24,364 bases of DNA, taken from CAZJJK01 sp964546285. GTDB lineage: Bacteria > Spirochaetota > Spirochaetia > Treponematales > Breznakiellaceae. A program made the translations under genes and the position numbers. Where the stretch lies: contig CAZJJK010000046.1 in NCBI GenBank assembly GCA_964546285.1, positions 1 through 24,364 on the forward strand. The letters are read 5' to 3'. This document shows positions 14,162 through 22,218 of this stretch, piece by piece (position 1 is the stretch's first letter; the number at the start of each line of letters is the position of its first letter). Under the pieces are notes generated by a model that ran no database searches, was not told the DNA's origin, and saw nothing but the letters and a program-made list of their open reading frames with translations.

Positions 14162-16528
14162 ATGGCCAGAACCAAAGGGAACTATCTCCACACCGGCGTG
14201 CCCTATTTAGACGGCATGATCGATTCCGACAGCGACATCAAACTGAAGTCGCGGATTCTTTCGACTGAAAGAGATTCAATCAAAATAGAACATACCGATC
14301 GGTTTGGTTCGATCCGAATACCCGACAGCGATACCTCTAGGACAAATATCATCATAAAGGGAGATCCCGGATCGGGAAAAACCGCCCTTGCCTGTCAAAT
14401 AGCGCTTAATCTGGCCAACGATATTTATTTTATCAATCATCAGAATGAAAAAAACGACATAACCTTCGACGAGCATCAACAAATCGTCAAAAAACGCGAA
14501 AAGCCCGATCGCGTCTATATCCCTATCATATTCAGCTTCGGCCAATCGCTCGGCGATTTGAAGCGCATGTATGAAAACCTCTTCTTCACGAATGGAAAAT
14601 ACTCCTTCATGAAAAAGCCTGGTCAGGCTAAATATAATACGATAGAGCACCCAAGACAGCCTATCTTGGTTTGCCTTAGAGACGCGGACGCGAGAAGCGG
14701 GCCGCATATCGACGAAATAAATGACTGCGTCGGCGATCTTCAAGAGCTGATCGCTTCTCTCTGGCCGGAAACGCAGAGCGAGCCAAACATCAACGACTTG
14801 TTCCATAAGCTCCGCCTCGCCCACCCGAAGATGGATTTCGACTTTCCTTATAAAGAAAAAGACAAAACAAGCGTCTTCTACCAAATCAAGAAGGATAAAG
14901 ACCGCAAGACCGATATCGTGTATGTGGTGTTTATAGACAGCATCAACGCTTTCTTCAGCGACTTCCACGATCGCATGGTCATGCATAAGCTCCTGGGCCT
15001 GTCACGGGAATTCCGGACAGTCACCTTTATGCTTCTTGAGGATTACGCTACCACCCAGAGCCAGGAATTTCTCTATCTCGCGAAATCCTTGGAGTTCGAC
15101 GCCGATATCGTCATGGAGCTGACCAGCGACAACGAGCCGTATTACAAAAGATACATAGAGATAACGAAAAACCGATACGCGCCCAGGGTAAACGGCAAGC
15201 AGCTGTATAAGATAGCGTCGGCGGGGAACGCGATAGGGCCGTATGAGCGCCGGATCGGACTATTGATTTATTTTTCCATCCACAACCATTTCGTCCACTC
15301 CCGGCATCCTCAAAAGCCAAAAGACAATGACGTCAGCACCGGCATAAGGCATTTGGACAAAATACTAACCGGTGAAAAACAGGATAGCGAAGAGACAAAA
15401 AACGCCGTTCCGAGCAATTCGTTTATTCTGGTGCGCGGTCCATCGGGCGGACATAAACTATCCCTGGCGTTCAATATCCTTGTGGGAGGCGTGAAGGAGA
15501 ACGACGCGTCTTCCAGCGCCATGATCATTTCCTTCCATGACGAAAATACGATGAATCTAGAGGATATCGCGATCGCCATGAATCTGAATCCACCGAAAGA
15601 AGAAATAATAAAAATAGAAAATGACGAAGGCACGAAAGAGAAAGATGGCGATGGAAAGGACTCAACACCAAAAAAAATATCTATCAATAAATATATGATA
15701 AGGCTCCGTTCAGGAAAAATGGGAACCTTGCACGAAGTCACGTTCAGACCGGGCTTCTTGACGACCGAGGAATTCTTTTACGCTTTCGAGCAGCTGATTG
15801 TGGAACACGCGCCGGCACGGGTGCTTATAGACAACACGAACCTGATGAGAATGCGGTTTACCGAACTATGCAAGGATACCATGCTGCTCGCGGCGGTGCT
15901 CCGCTTCCTTAAAGCACATAATATCCTCTCCATACTGATCGACGTCACCGGCGAAGGCAGCCTTATCGACTTGTCCTATGGCTTAAAGGGTATGGCGGAT
16001 TATATACTCCAGGTTGATCCTTTCTCGCAATTTATCGAGAACGATTATATTTACAGAAAGAATTTCGATCTGAATTTCATAAGCGGCATCGCCATTGTCG
16101 ATAAAGATCAGCAAGTATTAAAAATGTTAGATAAGAGCACGATTTTCCCAAAATCGCGAGAAGAAATAAAGCATATCTACTATCCGATCAGCATAGAGAA
16201 CGCGATAAGCGGATCGCTAGACGACACGTTGATCACCCAAGCGCTACGCGAGTGTTCCGGCGGTTTTAGTGAAACAGCTCAAAAAAAACCGGAAAATGAC
16301 GCCTTGATCGATTTTTCCATCCTGTCCGTTTCCAACGTACGGAATAAGGTGTATTCCAAATCCGTGCATGGCATCACCGCCGTCAAAACACGCGAGCTGC
16401 GCGCCAGCGCCAGCCTAGTAAAAACAGAGGCTGGCCTCAGGCTCATAGCGGCGATTGATGCTGTCGAAACCGAAAACGCGTTCTTTATTTTCGATCTGCC
16501 GCGTCTTATGAGCATCTGCTTCGAATAG
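14162..16528 (+). CDS. Two-domain KaiC/RadA-like RecA-fold ATPase, function unknown
   Basis: The 788-residue protein has two RecA-type domains arranged as in KaiC. Domain 1 opens with TGVPYLDGMI (11-20), Walker A GDPGSGKT (67-74), Walker B VVFIDS (Asp259), and ends with the KaiC-like strand ITKNRYAPRVNGKQLYKI (334-351). Domain 2 opens with STGIRHLDKIL (392-402), a degenerate Walker A GPSGGHKLS (426-434, His for the invariant Gly), and Walker B RVLIDNTN (Asp557). The strand that carries paired catalytic glutamates in KaiC reads FSFGQS (124-129) in domain 1 and ISFHDEN (456-462) in domain 2. Slow or absent hydrolysis is therefore possible. Long lysine-rich insertions (about 140-250 and 478-515) separate the motifs. 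No membrane segment is seen. A strong site, GAGGAGGCGGG, precedes the ATG. A cyclase gene follows after 12 bases. Confidence 0.78.
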   Translation: MARTKGNYLHTGVPYLDGMIDSDSDIKLKSRILSTERDSIKIEHTDRFGSIRIPDSDTSRTNIIIKGDPGSGKTALACQIALNLANDIYFINHQNEKNDITFDEHQQIVKKREKPDRVYIPIIFSFGQSLGDLKRMYENLFFTNGKYSFMKKPGQAKYNTIEHPRQPILVCLRDADARSGPHIDEINDCVGDLQELIASLWPETQSEPNINDLFHKLRLAHPKMDFDFPYKEKDKTSVFYQIKKDKDRKTDIVYVVFIDSINAFFSDFHDRMVMHKLLGLSREFRTVTFMLLEDYATTQSQEFLYLAKSLEFDADIVMELTSDNEPYYKRYIEITKNRYAPRVNGKQLYKIASAGNAIGPYERRIGLLIYFSIHNHFVHSRHPQKPKDNDVSTGIRHLDKILTGEKQDSEETKNAVPSNSFILVRGPSGGHKLSLAFNILVGGVKENDASSSAMIISFHDENTMNLEDIAIAMNLNPPKEEIIKIENDEGTKEKDGDGKDSTPKKISINKYMIRLRSGKMGTLHEVTFRPGFLTTEEFFYAFEQLIVEHAPARVLIDNTNLMRMRFTELCKDTMLLAAVLRFLKAHNILSILIDVTGEGSLIDLSYGLKGMADYILQVDPFSQFIENDYIYRKNFDLNFISGIAIVDKDQQVLKMLDKSTIFPKSREEIKHIYYPISIENAISGSLDDTLITQALRECSGGFSETAQKKPENDALIDFSILSVSNVRNKVYSKSVHGITAVKTRELRASASLVKTEAGLRLIAAIDAVETENAFFIFDLPRLMSICFE

Positions 16529-16540
16529 GAGGGAATCCTT

Positions 16541-17986
16541 TTGAGCGAAAATCCATCGCCCGCAAATATCTACTTCACCAGTAACGATATTTATGTGGTT
16601 GGTCCGTGTTTCATTGAGTTATGGGATAGAGAATATTTTGATGCCAAGCAAAAGGGTAAAAAAGATATTCCCAGCGTAAAAAAGAAAATCGAGTTGCTCG
16701 CGAGAGATATCCAAAAAGTCGTGGAAGAACAATTTATTAAAAATGAGAAGGCTGAGCTTCATATTCTCATTTTGACTTACTGGGAGCAGTATCTTCTAAA
16801 ATCGATAGGGAGAAAAGTCTGTGAGCACCTAAAAGAGATCGGCTCATTAGCGACCAATCGGAAAGTGGATTGGAAAAAGAGGGATATAGATAAGCTCGCC
16901 GGGCTTTATGCGAATAGAAGCGAGGAAGAAAATGAAGGGCAAAAATCCGAAACCAAGCGGGTGTTCGGCGAGGCTCTTAGCGAGCTTGTCAACAACGCCT
17001 TAAAATATGGAGTCTTATCAAACCCCGAATCAAAACGGCGTTTCGTCATAGCCTTTTGCGATTTTACGAATTCCACCGAACTCCTTAATCAAACCGCGGC
17101 CTGTTTCTTCAGGTCTTTCCAGAATAAACTGCTGTCCCGGCTTTCCGAGACGATTATCAAACAGGAAGAAAAATACGAAGGCACCGCCAAGGGGAAAAAA
17201 GAATATGACAAGGGATATCGGGGCTACATTGATAAATTCAATGGTGACAATATTATGTTCTATTTCCCTTTGAATGGGGAAAATAATTACGATAGAGGTG
17301 AATGGAATCCAATTATATCGATCCACAATCGGGTTATGGAAATAATCTATCGTTTCCAAGCCGCCGTGGACGAGTTTTTATCCGAGAATAAAAACAGCTG
17401 CCCTCTATGCGATAAATGCGCTTCCTCCACACTCAGGTCGGACTGTATGGCGAAATTTAGGAAGCTGCGGTCAAGGCTGGGATTGCGTATCGGCATGAGC
17501 TTGACCGAACGGCCGATCTACCAATCAGTCCTCGGTCTTTCCACCCGCGATTCCAGCCAAACCGAAACGGATTTCACGTTTACTGGCGACGATGTCAACT
17601 TAGCCGCGCGGATGGAGAATCTCCGAGAGGAAACCATGCTGAGCGATCTTGATCAAGAAAGGCAGAAACTGGAACTCTACGCGTCCCGGCTGTACGATGT
17701 CGCGGGTCGCGATCAGACTTCCATTATGAAGCGGCGCGAAAGAATAAACGTTCTGACGGATGATATCAAGACGATAGCGGGATCGGCCTTTTCCATTCGC
17801 GTCAATGGGGCCTTACACGAGCTTTTTCTTGAATACGCGCACGATACCCTTAATTGGAGAGAGCTGAGCTTTTTACCAAAGGGCTTTAACGAGCCGGAAA
17901 AGATTTATATAGCCTGCGGGAACGAGTGCAAACGTTTAAAGAACGGAACCGATGAACATTCCGGGTATCGTTATTTATTGTATTGA
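16541..17986 (+). CDS. Class III adenylate/guanylate cyclase-like protein with a Cys-cluster insertion
   Basis: The 481-residue protein starts at TTG 16541 behind GGAGGG. An N-terminal region (1-165) of unknown fold precedes a class III cyclase catalytic domain (about 166-360). First metal aspartate: FCDFTNSTE, Asp174. Second: DKFNGDN, Asp236. Adenine-selecting residues are consistent with Lys232 and Asp344 (TETDFTFTG). Transition-state residues Asn353 and Arg357 lie in GDDVNLAARM. This supports an active adenylate cyclase by family knowledge, not proof. Between the two catalytic halves sits SCPLCDKCASSTLRSDC (Cys287, 290, 293, 302), a possible zinc or iron-sulfur site. A helical tail (365-481) includes ARDIQK-like charged stretches but no membrane anchor. 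The gene is the second cistron after the KaiC-like gene. Confidence 0.82.
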   Translation: MSENPSPANIYFTSNDIYVVGPCFIELWDREYFDAKQKGKKDIPSVKKKIELLARDIQKVVEEQFIKNEKAELHILILTYWEQYLLKSIGRKVCEHLKEIGSLATNRKVDWKKRDIDKLAGLYANRSEEENEGQKSETKRVFGEALSELVNNALKYGVLSNPESKRRFVIAFCDFTNSTELLNQTAACFFRSFQNKLLSRLSETIIKQEEKYEGTAKGKKEYDKGYRGYIDKFNGDNIMFYFPLNGENNYDRGEWNPIISIHNRVMEIIYRFQAAVDEFLSENKNSCPLCDKCASSTLRSDCMAKFRKLRSRLGLRIGMSLTERPIYQSVLGLSTRDSSQTETDFTFTGDDVNLAARMENLREETMLSDLDQERQKLELYASRLYDVAGRDQTSIMKRRERINVLTDDIKTIAGSAFSIRVNGALHELFLEYAHDTLNWRELSFLPKGFNEPEKIYIACGNECKRLKNGTDEHSGYRYLLY

Positions 17987-18012
17987 TTCCCATGAAAAAA
18001 CCCATCATAAAG

Positions 18013-18040
18013 CCAGCCAAACAAGCGCGCGGCGGGCTGG
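18013..18040 (-). terminator. Candidate hairpin terminator between convergent genes
   Basis: CCAGCC (18013-18018) pairs perfectly with GGCTGG (18035-18040). On the minus strand it is followed by CTTTAT and, further on, a run of six T. The hairpin lies between the convergent cyclase and ABC permease genes. The T-run is not directly adjacent, so the call is tentative. Confidence 0.3.
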
Positions 18041-18053
18041 ACGCGCCTCCCGG

Positions 18054-18767
18054 TCACACCAGCTTACGCTCAAACTTCCTATATAAAACAAGGGTCCAAA
18101 TAGCCAAAGTGAGGAGCGCGGGGATTAAGGCGCCATAGTCGTTCACGGCCAGGAGTCTGGCGAGCCAGAAGGAAGGAAGCGGCGCGAAGAGATACTGCAG
18201 GGGAGAAACGATAAAGAAAGGGACATAGAGACCGAGAAGGTAAATTCCGGCTAGCTTTCCCAATGCCATCCCTTCCACACGGTTGTGGGAAAAAGAAAAA
18301 ATTAGCAGCGCCACGGAAACGCTCAACATGCTGGAAAGGAAGCAGCTGATTAGGATCAAAGATATTTTCCAGCTGCTTAGAGAAAATAATATCATAAGCG
18401 GAATAGAAATAAAAAAGGAGAGAAGAGCGGGAATACCAAGGCGGGAAAAGATATAGCCTTTTTTGCTTATCGGGGTAAGGCAGAGGTACACGCTCAAATT
18501 TTCATCAAATTCGGTCAACATAACCAAGGCGGACACAAAACAGAACATATAGGACGCGATAAGGCAGAGAAACAGGTCAAAGAGGAGATAATAGGGAACG
18601 AGTATTTCCACTACATCGAAATACGAACAGAGAGTTTTTTCCAGGAAGGGTATGCCGAAACGGAATACAAACCCAACCAGAAGAGGCGTAAAACAGACGG
18701 CGAAAAGCATCGCGTCTTCCCATATCTGCCGCAGGAAAATAGTAAAGGAGCGCCAGAGAGCCTTCAT
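18054..18767 (-). CDS. ABC-2-type exporter permease, second subunit
   Basis: The 237-residue membrane protein has about six hydrophobic segments (near residues 20-35, 50-75, 105-130, 132-155, 170-195 and 215-232), the layout of ABC-2 export permeases. The N-terminus, MKALWRSFTIFLRQIWEDAM, is amphipathic. LCLTPISKKGYIFSRL (about 95-110) resembles the loop after the second helix in multidrug or antibiotic exporters. It is the last gene of a four-gene operon. Its ATG overlaps the TGA of the preceding permease (ATGA), so the two half-permeases are likely made in equal amounts and form the channel together. The transported substrate is unknown. Confidence 0.75.
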   Translation of the reverse strand: MKALWRSFTIFLRQIWEDAMLFAVCFTPLLVGFVFRFGIPFLEKTLCSYFDVVEILVPYYLLFDLFLCLIASYMFCFVSALVMLTEFDENLSVYLCLTPISKKGYIFSRLGIPALLSFFISIPLMILFSLSSWKISLILISCFLSSMLSVSVALLIFSFSHNRVEGMALGKLAGIYLLGLYVPFFIVSPLQYLFAPLPSFWLARLLAVNDYGALIPALLTLAIWTLVLYRKFERKLV

Positions 18768-19447
18768 AATTTAGCCCCTCCCAAAGCCAGCATAGCTTTA
18801 TTCACGACACGGCAGGTCAACCAAGCGGCTAGAGCGGTCCACAATAAAAGGATGCCCAGAGCGGGGAGGACGCGATCACCTAAAATGAGAAGTTCGATGA
18901 CGGCCGCCCCGGGATGAGCGAGAAGCCACAAGGGGCGTCCGCCGAAAAGATAGGCCAGAGCGGGAATGTTCACGACCAGCTCCACCGGTATGACGCTGAG
19001 CATGAAGCCGTTCAAGCTCTCGCAGCCAACCGCGATCATCAGCCCCAGCGACGAAAAAAACCAGGAACAGAGAAGGATTCCCGCGGCGAAGACGAGAGGC
19101 CGCGTTAAGGCCCCGCCGAAAGCGCCGAGAGCGAGCGCCACTAAGAGCGCGATCAAGGAGATGGATAAGAGTTTGGAAAACACATACTCCTCCACCCTCA
19201 TGGGGGAAACCGCCAAGCTATCCAGGGTGCGCTCGCTTTTCTCAAAAAGCACTATCGCGCCCATGAAAAAGATGCCCATGGCGGCCGGATCGGTAAAAAT
19301 CATCAGTATAGCGGCATTCCTCCGCCAAGCTTCCGGAAAAGCCGCCAGAAGACCGATATAAAGCAGGGAAAACACCAGATAGAGGAAATGGATACCGTAT
19401 TTGGACTGACGGCGGATATCCCAAAGGAGCAGGGTGATGAACCTCAT
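18764..19447 (-). CDS. ABC-2-type exporter permease, first subunit
   Basis: The 227-residue protein has about six membrane segments. MRFITLLLWDIRRQSKYGIHFLY is the amphipathic entry helix, and GAIVLFEKSERTLDSLAVSPMRVEEYVFSKL (about 62-92) is the typical ABC-2 cytoplasmic loop that contacts the ATPase. The sequence resembles the paired-permease exporters often labelled fluoroquinolone-type, a label that says little about the true substrate. Its ATG overlaps the TGA of the ATPase gene, and its own TGA overlaps the ATG of the second permease. Such coupling is expected for a heterodimeric channel. A TetR-type gene heads the operon, so induction by the exported compound is likely. Confidence 0.78.
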   Translation of the reverse strand: MRFITLLLWDIRRQSKYGIHFLYLVFSLLYIGLLAAFPEAWRRNAAILMIFTDPAAMGIFFMGAIVLFEKSERTLDSLAVSPMRVEEYVFSKLLSISLIALLVALALGAFGGALTRPLVFAAGILLCSWFFSSLGLMIAVGCESLNGFMLSVIPVELVVNIPALAYLFGGRPLWLLAHPGAAVIELLILGDRVLPALGILLLWTALAAWLTCRVVNKAMLALGGAKL

Positions 19448-20289
19448 TGCAGCCTCCTCCCTGTTATATCCAGGAAGATATCGTTCAAGGTAGGCTCGCC
19501 GCTGTGAACATAGAGCAGCTTTCCATCGCGGATTAGCTCTAGTAGCAGCTTATCGCCGCCGGTAGAGTCTAGCCGAGTCTCCTTTTCCACTTCCTTGCCA
19601 TCCTGAAGATAGCCATAGCTCAGCTTCATCGCGCCCTTGCTCATAATAAACCGCCTCGGCGTATCCAGAGCGCGCAATTCGCCGTCAACGATAAAGGCGA
19701 CCCGGCCGCAAAGCTCGGTGGCGTCATACATATTATGGGTCGTAAGGATGATGGTTTTTCCCAGCTCCTTTTCCTTTAGGATAAGATCTTTCAAACGGCG
19801 GGCGTTGGAGGGATCCAGACCGGAGCTGGGTTCATCTAAAAACAGGATGAGGGGGTCATGCAGCAGAGCCTTAATAAAATTAAGCCGGGCTTTCATGCCC
19901 TTGGAAAAATCCGATACCTTCTTGTCCGCTTCCCCCAAAAGTCCAACGCTGTCCAAGAGTTCATCGATATTCCGACTCCGCTTATAAAGGGAGGCGAAGA
20001 ACTTCAGGTTCTCTCGGCCTGTCAATTTTTCATACAGACTGGGGAATTCAAAGTCAACACCGATCTTTTCATAGAAGCCTACGGAGCGGCGCTTGACTTC
20101 CTCCCCATCCACGGTCACGCTCCCCTGATAGCGGGAAATAAGACCGGTAAGAATTTTCTGGAGCGTGCTTTTCCCGGCGCCGGAGGGTCCTAGAAAGCCG
20201 AATATTTCGCCCCTATTCACCGTAAAATTCATATCCGTGATAAAAGGCGCCTTTGTATACCCGAACGTCAAATTCTGAACTTTTATCAT
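19444..20289 (-). CDS. ABC exporter ATP-binding protein
   Basis: This 281-residue cytosolic ATPase of the DrrA/CcmA-like export class energises the two downstream permeases. All motifs are intact: Walker A GPSGAGKST (34-42), Q-loop region VDFEFPSLYEKLTGREN (78-94; Glu in place of Gln near residue 81), signature SKGM (129-132, variant of LSGGQ), Walker B LILFLDEPSSGLDP with Glu153, and H-loop His185 in TTHNMYDA. The C-terminal 80 residues (from about 200) match the accessory region of drug-export ATPases and end in GEPTLNDIFLDITGRRL. ATG 20289 overlaps the stop of the tetR gene. Confidence 0.9.
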   Translation of the reverse strand: MIKVQNLTFGYTKAPFITDMNFTVNRGEIFGFLGPSGAGKSTLQKILTGLISRYQGSVTVDGEEVKRRSVGFYEKIGVDFEFPSLYEKLTGRENLKFFASLYKRSRNIDELLDSVGLLGEADKKVSDFSKGMKARLNFIKALLHDPLILFLDEPSSGLDPSNARRLKDLILKEKELGKTIILTTHNMYDATELCGRVAFIVDGELRALDTPRRFIMSKGAMKLSYGYLQDGKEVEKETRLDSTGGDKLLLELIRDGKLLYVHSGEPTLNDIFLDITGRRLQ

Positions 20290-20885
20290 CGCTCCGCTCC
20301 TTGAAACATCTGAATAACGACACCGCGTATTAAAACCATCAGCGCTTTGTCAAAAACGGCTTCCCCGATTTCTCTTCGGAACATCATCGATGTAAACAAG
20401 GCGCGTAGAGCCGCGCTATAGGTCTCTACGTCAGCTTCCTTTATGCCGGGAACCAGACTGACAAGCTGTCGGACGCTAAGGTCATCCCGCTCGTTGTGCC
20501 TATCCAGAACGTCCTGGGGCAGCTTGCGAAACAACAATTCCAATTCTCCCCCCATCATGAAGCGGTACATGAATGAGCCTTCAAGCTGTTTATAAATATC
20601 GAATATCAGGGCACTGACGTTTTCCGCGTTCGCTTCTGCCATGGCGTCAATCGCTTCCAAGAGCCGCTTGTGGGTTTTTTCATGAAAATTGAGAAACACA
20701 TCGAAAAATAAAAGTTCTTTTGAGGCATAGAACAGATAAAAAGTCCCTTTCGGAATATTGACCCGTTTGACAAGCTCATCCACCGTGGTCTTTTTTAGTC
20801 CGTACCGCGCAAGGCAGTCTTCCGCCGCGGCGATCAGCTTGTTTTGTATCTCGTCTCGTTCTTTTATGGACAAAGGTTTTGGCAT
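20286..20885 (-). CDS. TetR-family transcriptional regulator of the adjacent ABC exporter
   Basis: The 199-residue protein has a classic TetR N-terminal helix-turn-helix: ERDEIQNKLIAAAEDCLARYGLKKTTVDELVKRVNIPKGTFYLF, residues 8 to 52. KGTFYLFYASKELLF forms the recognition helix and the conserved turn. The C-terminal ligand domain (about 60-199) is helical and not assignable to a compound. ATG 20885 follows GAAGGG at good spacing. The gene is first in the operon, and its TGA overlaps the ATPase start, so the regulator is co-transcribed with its probable target. A 26-bp interrupted palindrome lies 11 bases upstream and is the likely operator, which suggests autoregulation with release by an exported ligand. 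Confidence 0.9.
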   Translation of the reverse strand: MPKPLSIKERDEIQNKLIAAAEDCLARYGLKKTTVDELVKRVNIPKGTFYLFYASKELLFFDVFLNFHEKTHKRLLEAIDAMAEANAENVSALIFDIYKQLEGSFMYRFMMGGELELLFRKLPQDVLDRHNERDDLSVRQLVSLVPGIKEADVETYSAALRALFTSMMFRREIGEAVFDKALMVLIRGVVIQMFQGAER

Positions 20886-20896
20886 AAATATCCCTT

Positions 20897-20922
20897 CTGA
20901 CTATATAAGTATTTACAGTCAG
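20897..20922. promoter_or_regulatory. Candidate TetR operator
   Basis: CTGACT (20897-20902) and AGTCAG (20917-20922) are exact inverted half-sites around a 14-bp A+T-rich centre that includes TATATAAG. The site begins 11 bases before the tetR start codon. Size, symmetry and position suit a TetR-family dimer site that overlaps the operon promoter. Binding is inferred. Confidence 0.5.
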
Positions 20923-21027
20923 ATAGTAATCCAAGACAACTTCGTCGTCAATAGCGAAAACGGGCCGATATCGAACCAAAACCCATAGCTAAGCGCCAAA
21001 GAGCGGCTCTTTCAGGCAAATAAACCG

Positions 21028-21056
21028 TTTACTTCCAAATATGCTAATGGTAGACT
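21028..21056 (+). promoter_or_regulatory. Candidate promoter for the VWA gene pair
   Basis: TTTACT (21028-21033) and TAGACT (21051-21056) are separated by 17 bases. They lie 33 bases upstream of the first VWA gene. Each matches four of six consensus positions, so support is modest. Confidence 0.3.
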
Positions 21057-21089
21057 GACACAACAAAAAGCTTACCAAGGGGGAAATGT

Positions 21090-22217
21090 ATGAAAACGTC
21101 TCTCGGTAAAATCGGCGCCGTTTGCCTAGTCGCCGTGGTCGCGCTCACAGCGGTGCCGGCCATAGCCCAAACTAAGTACCCCTTTGACAGCGTCGAGGTG
21201 GTTTTCGTTCTTGACGCGACCGGCTCGATGAGCGGACTGATTGAGGGCGCCAAGAAAAAAATTTGGTCCATCGCGAACACGGTGGTGGAGCTGGACATCG
21301 CGCCCCAGGGGAAGATAGGGCTTATCGCCTACCGTGATCGAGGCGACGACTATGTCACTATCCGCTACGACCTATCCGACGATTTGGACACGGTATTTAG
21401 CCGTCTCCAGTCCTTCGCCGCTGAAGGCGGGGGCGACGCGCCGGAAAGCGTCAATCAAGCCCTCAGCGAGGCTGTCCGTCTGAGTTCCTGGGCCACCCAA
21501 ACGGAAACGCTAAAAATCATTTTTCTTGTCGGCGACGCGCCGCCGCACCTTGACTATAAGGACGACGTACACTATGGCCAGACCTGTATAGAAGCGGTTC
21601 AAAAGGGCATCATCATCAATACCGTGCAATGCGGAAGCGATAATCGCACGCGGAACATCTGGCGGGAGATCGCGCGGCTGGGCCGCGGCGATTATGTCGC
21701 GCTGGAGCAGAGCGGCGGCATGACGACGATCGCCACACCCTATGACGCCGAAATCCTCCGGCTCACTGGCGAACTCGGCCGTACGGTTGTCGCGTATGGC
21801 GACGCGGAAACGCGCGCGCTCACTCAAAGCAAGCTAGCCGCCGCGACATCGATCTCGGCCGATGTCGCCGCCGACCGTGCCGCGTTCAACCTATCCACCG
21901 GCGGCAAGGTGATCCAGGGACAAGGTGACCTAGTCGCCGACTGGAAAGCGGGAGCGGCGGCTATTGAGCAGCTGGATAGCGCGCGCCTGCCTGAGGAGCT
22001 GAGGTCGCTCAGTCAGACCGAACGCGTCGACTACCTTAAGACGAAACAGGCTAAAAGAGATTCACTCAACTTCAGGCTGGCCGATCTCACCGGAGACAGG
22101 GCCGCCTATCTTGAGCGCGAAAAAAAGCGCCAGGCCCAGGCAGGCGGGGGCGACGCCTTCGATACGCGGGTAACCGAGATTCTCGCGGCGCAGGCCGCGC
22201 GCGAAAGGAGGCGATAG
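21090..22217 (+). CDS. Exported von Willebrand factor A domain protein
   Basis: The 375-residue protein has a Sec signal peptide: basic MKTSLGK, hydrophobic core at about 8-22, cleavage expected after AIA at residue 26. A VWA domain follows at about 32-225, with MIDAS motif DATGSMSG (Asp42, Ser46, Ser48) in VEVVFVLDATGSM. Further VWA elements are IGLIAYRDRGDDY and LKIIFLVGDAPPHLDY. VWA domains bind a divalent cation and mediate protein contacts. The C-terminal part (230-375) is charged and helical, ends in ILAAQAARERRR, and matches no domain I recognise. AAGGGGG precedes the ATG. The stop codon lies one base before the start of a second VWA gene, so the two proteins probably act together in the periplasm or at the cell surface. 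Confidence 0.85.
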   Translation: MKTSLGKIGAVCLVAVVALTAVPAIAQTKYPFDSVEVVFVLDATGSMSGLIEGAKKKIWSIANTVVELDIAPQGKIGLIAYRDRGDDYVTIRYDLSDDLDTVFSRLQSFAAEGGGDAPESVNQALSEAVRLSSWATQTETLKIIFLVGDAPPHLDYKDDVHYGQTCIEAVQKGIIINTVQCGSDNRTRNIWREIARLGRGDYVALEQSGGMTTIATPYDAEILRLTGELGRTVVAYGDAETRALTQSKLAAATSISADVAADRAAFNLSTGGKVIQGQGDLVADWKAGAAAIEQLDSARLPEELRSLSQTERVDYLKTKQAKRDSLNFRLADLTGDRAAYLEREKKRQAQAGGGDAFDTRVTEILAAQAARERRR

Positions 22218-22218
22218 G

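Noticed and set aside
14276..14986. 236-codon minus-strand frame within the KaiC-like gene
   Set aside because: It lies wholly antisense to a gene with clear Walker motifs, and its translation shows no domain pattern.
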